From Polaromonas sp. YR568 (GTDB lineage: Bacteria; Pseudomonadota; Gammaproteobacteria; Burkholderiales; Burkholderiaceae_C), in contig CAMCUN010000014.1 in NCBI GenBank assembly GCA_945878995.1, positions 1 through 61,429 of the forward strand: a DNA stretch of 61,429 nt, written 5' to 3'. Positions 59,996 to 61,429 of the stretch are shown here, in pieces. Made by a program: the position numbers and the translations under genes. The notes under the pieces are model-generated. The model had not been told where the DNA came from. It was given only the letters and a program-made list of their open reading frames with translations, and did not search any database. The first letter of the stretch is position 1. Each line of letters begins with the position of its first letter.

Positions 59996-60657
59996 GACAG
60001 GGCCATTGAAATGTCGTTGCTCGGAAGCTTGCGCTCAAAACTCAAATTGGCTTCGACGTTGAGCAGGTGCTCGTCCATCAGGCGCACGGCCAAGGCCTCG
60101 TCGCCTGCGGCCAGCGCTTTGACGATCTCGCCATGCTCCTCGTGCGAATGCTGGGCGGCTTTTTGCGATTGGTACATCAAGGTGATCAGGGCGCAGCGTG
60201 AGATCAACTCGCCCAGCAGCTGCGCCAGCACCTCGTTGCCCATGAGCTCGGCCATGCGCACATGAAAGTCGCCCAGCAGCTCCACCCGGCTGGAGGCGTC
60301 TTGGCCGTCCAAGGCCGCTTGCTCTTGTTTGACATGTGCTTTGAGCGCCTTGATGCGGGCGGGTGTGGCCGCGCGCACAAAGGCCCGCGTCATCTCCACC
60401 TCCAACATGCGGCGCACGGCAAACACCTGGCGCGCTTCCTCCACCGAGGGCGTGGCCACAAAGGCACCTCGCGCAGGTTCCAGCCGGATCAAGCGGTTTT
60501 GCGAAAGCTGAAACAAGGCTTGCCGCACCAAGGTGCGCGACACACCAAAGTGGTCGGCCAGCTTCTGCTCGGCCAGCTTGGTGCCGGGGTGCAGACGGTG
60601 GTCAACGATGGCTTTGGTCAGGGCCTGAACGATCGCGTCGGTGGTGGACGGTTCCAT
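59992..60657 (-). CDS. GntR family (FCD domain) transcriptional regulator
   Basis: A 221-residue regulator with an N-terminal winged helix (about 29-51, AEQKLADHFGVSRTLVRQALFQL) and a C-terminal FCD helical effector domain (AVRRMLEVEMTRAFV, HEEHGEIVKALAAGD). Head of the minus-strand purine operon and divergent from uraH. It probably controls both sides through the TGTATACA site between them, and perhaps the transporter through the same site at 55649. Confidence 0.92.
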   Translation of the reverse strand: MEPSTTDAIVQALTKAIVDHRLHPGTKLAEQKLADHFGVSRTLVRQALFQLSQNRLIRLEPARGAFVATPSVEEARQVFAVRRMLEVEMTRAFVRAATPARIKALKAHVKQEQAALDGQDASSRVELLGDFHVRMAELMGNEVLAQLLGELISRCALITLMYQSQKAAQHSHEEHGEIVKALAAGDEALAVRLMDEHLLNVEANLSFERKLPSNDISMALS

Positions 60658-60686
60658 GCGCTTTATCTTAGACCAAATCGTCTTTT

Positions 60687-60694
60687 TGTATACA
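60687..60694. promoter_or_regulatory. TGTATACA palindrome between gntR and uraH
   Basis: Located 30 bases upstream of the gntR start and 46 upstream of uraH; wider context TTTGTATACAC. Probable operator for the adjacent GntR/FCD regulator. Confidence 0.6.
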
Positions 60695-60739
60695 CTTTCG
60701 GTGAACCATCAATGTGAATTTACCTTCAAGGAGCGATCA

Positions 60740-61093
60740 ATGGGCCTGAGCACACACGTCCTGGACACCATGCATGGCAGCCCCGCAGGCGGCATGCGTG
60801 TGGCGCTGTTCACCACCCAAGGTGAGCAGGCCACCCTGGTCAAGCGCTTTGAACTCAACGCCGACGGCCGCAACCCCGATGGCCCGCTGTATGACAACGC
60901 CAGCCTCAAAGTGGGCACCTACCGCTTGGTGTTTGACGTGGCGGGCTATTTCAAGGCGCGTGGCGTGAGCTTGCCCGAGCCGAATTTTTTAAACCAGGTC
61001 AGCCTGGACTTTGGCGTGGCCGATGCCAGCGCGCACTACCATGTGCCGCTGTTGGTGAGTCCCTGGAGCTATTCCACGTACAGGGGGAGTTGA
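60740..61093 (+). CDS. uraH: 5-hydroxyisourate hydrolase
   Basis: The 117-residue transthyretin-like enzyme hydrolyses 5-hydroxyisourate to OHCU, the substrate of the UraD domain encoded nearby. It has the N-terminal LSTHVLDTMHGSPAGGM and the C-terminal active-site signature HYHVPLLVSPWSYSTYRGS. The ATG at 60740 is preceded by AAGGAG at 60728-60733; an upstream in-frame ATG would give a non-conserved extension. Urate oxidase is not in the window. Confidence 0.96.
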   Translation: MGLSTHVLDTMHGSPAGGMRVALFTTQGEQATLVKRFELNADGRNPDGPLYDNASLKVGTYRLVFDVAGYFKARGVSLPEPNFLNQVSLDFGVADASAHYHVPLLVSPWSYSTYRGS

Positions 61094-61105
61094 GTTGCGT
61101 TGACC

Positions 61106-61190
61106 TTTGTAGGAGATTGCCTGCAAGCGATTTGTGCCGGTGATCAGGCATTCGTTCATGCCAAGATTCGCCGGCAGGCCAGCTCCTACA
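61106..61190. repeat. REP-like element, copy 1 of an 85-bp direct repeat
   Basis: Starts TTTGTAGGAGATTGCCTGC and ends GCAGGCCAGCTCCTACA, inverted ends around a spacer. It matches 61320-61404 with one substitution. Same family as the elements near 44742 and 48441. Confidence 0.8.
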
Positions 61191-61320
61191 GGGGAGAAGA
61201 CAAGCCGTTCGTCGACGGGGGAAGACAAACTGTTCGCCTGCAGGGGAGAAGACAAGCCGTTCGTCTGCAGGGGAAAGAACAAACCGTTCGTCTGCAGGGG
61301 AAAAAACAAACCGTTCGTCT
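61191..61320. repeat. tandem array of 26-27-bp units between REP copies
   Basis: Five adjoining units at 61191, 61217, 61243, 61270 and 61297, with consensus GGGGAGAAGACAAGCCGTTC then GTCTGCA. The last merges into the second REP copy. A sixth unit starts at 61405. No spacers, so not a CRISPR. Confidence 0.85.
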
Positions 61321-61404
61321 TTGTAGGAGCTTGCCTGCAAGCGATTTGTGCCGGTGATCAGGCATTCGTTCATGCCAAGATTCGCCGGCAGGCCAGCTCC
61401 TACA
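61320..61404. repeat. REP-like element, copy 2 of the 85-bp direct repeat
   Basis: TTTGTAGGAGCTTGCCTGC to CTCCTACA. One base differs from copy 1 (C for A at the sixth base after TTGTA). The repeated block continues with another tandem unit (61405-61429) and runs off the window. Confidence 0.8.
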
Positions 61405-61429
61405 GGGGAGAAGACAAGCCGTTCGTCGA

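Noticed and set aside
61191..61429. CRISPR-like repeat array
   Set aside because: The 26-27-bp units are directly adjacent with no unique spacers, and no cas genes are near. It is a tandem repeat between REP elements.

Overview
The window is a stretch of chromosome from an anoxygenic phototrophic betaproteobacterium, most likely a Comamonadaceae relative of Rhodoferax, Limnohabitans or Rubrivivax. The evidence is a GC-rich sequence, type-2 reaction-centre genes (pufLMC, puhA) with LH1 genes, spheroidene-pathway carotenoid genes (crtI, B, C, D, A, F, E), bacteriochlorophyll a genes (bchCXYZ, bchIDO) and the oxygen-dependent cyclase acsF. AcsF implies that pigment can be made with oxygen present. 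These are inferences from gene content; no rRNA is in the window.

Region 1 (1-40220) is a photosynthesis gene cluster with two interruptions. puhA-puhB-puhC-acsF-puhE-crtI-crtB run on the plus strand (108-6730). A foreign-looking block follows (6731-11563): a decayed intergenic stretch with inverted repeats, then a MmgE/PrpD protein, a tripartite-tricarboxylate-type binding protein, an IclR regulator and an SDR enzyme. The cluster resumes on the minus strand, transcribed from right to left as crtE-crtF-bchC-bchX-bchY-bchZ-pufB-(unknown small ORF)-pufA-pufL-pufM-pufC-crtA-crtD-crtC. A complete cytochrome c maturation operon ccmABCDEFGHI (26106-33213, plus) separates crtE from bchI-bchD-bchO (minus). 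It plausibly serves the tetrahaem PufC. Matches to the PpsR/CrtJ operator TGT-N12-ACA sit before bchC (paired, 8 bp apart), before crtE and over a predicted ccmA promoter. A two-gene molybdenum hydroxylase (iorAB) closes the region.

Region 2 (40307-44474) is the most unusual part. It holds an HNH endonuclease gene, then a dense one-strand array of 22 tRNA genes covering 19 amino acids (all but Val), with a tRNA fragment, a structured tRNA-like spacer and a 61-codon ORF inside it. A boxA-like leader precedes the array. Further upstream are a small ORF with its own terminator and a divergent XRE-type regulator sharing a perfect operator palindrome.

Region 3 (44840-52662) is mixed chromosomal content: a DinG/XPD-like helicase with an N-terminal nuclease-like domain, an AI-2E/PerM family membrane protein, a truncated GH2 glycosidase, a higBA toxin-antitoxin pair, a thioredoxin, an NfeD-stomatin pair and a SlyD-type isomerase. 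REP-like palindromic elements lie in the gaps.

Region 4 (52683-61093) is a purine/ureide degradation and uptake locus: an ABC transporter, an M20 deacylase, an OHCU-decarboxylase/allantoate-amidohydrolase fusion, PuuE allantoinase, a GntR regulator and 5-hydroxyisourate hydrolase. An identical TGTATACA palindrome precedes uraH and the transporter. The window ends in a REP plus tandem-repeat array (61106-61429) that runs off the end.
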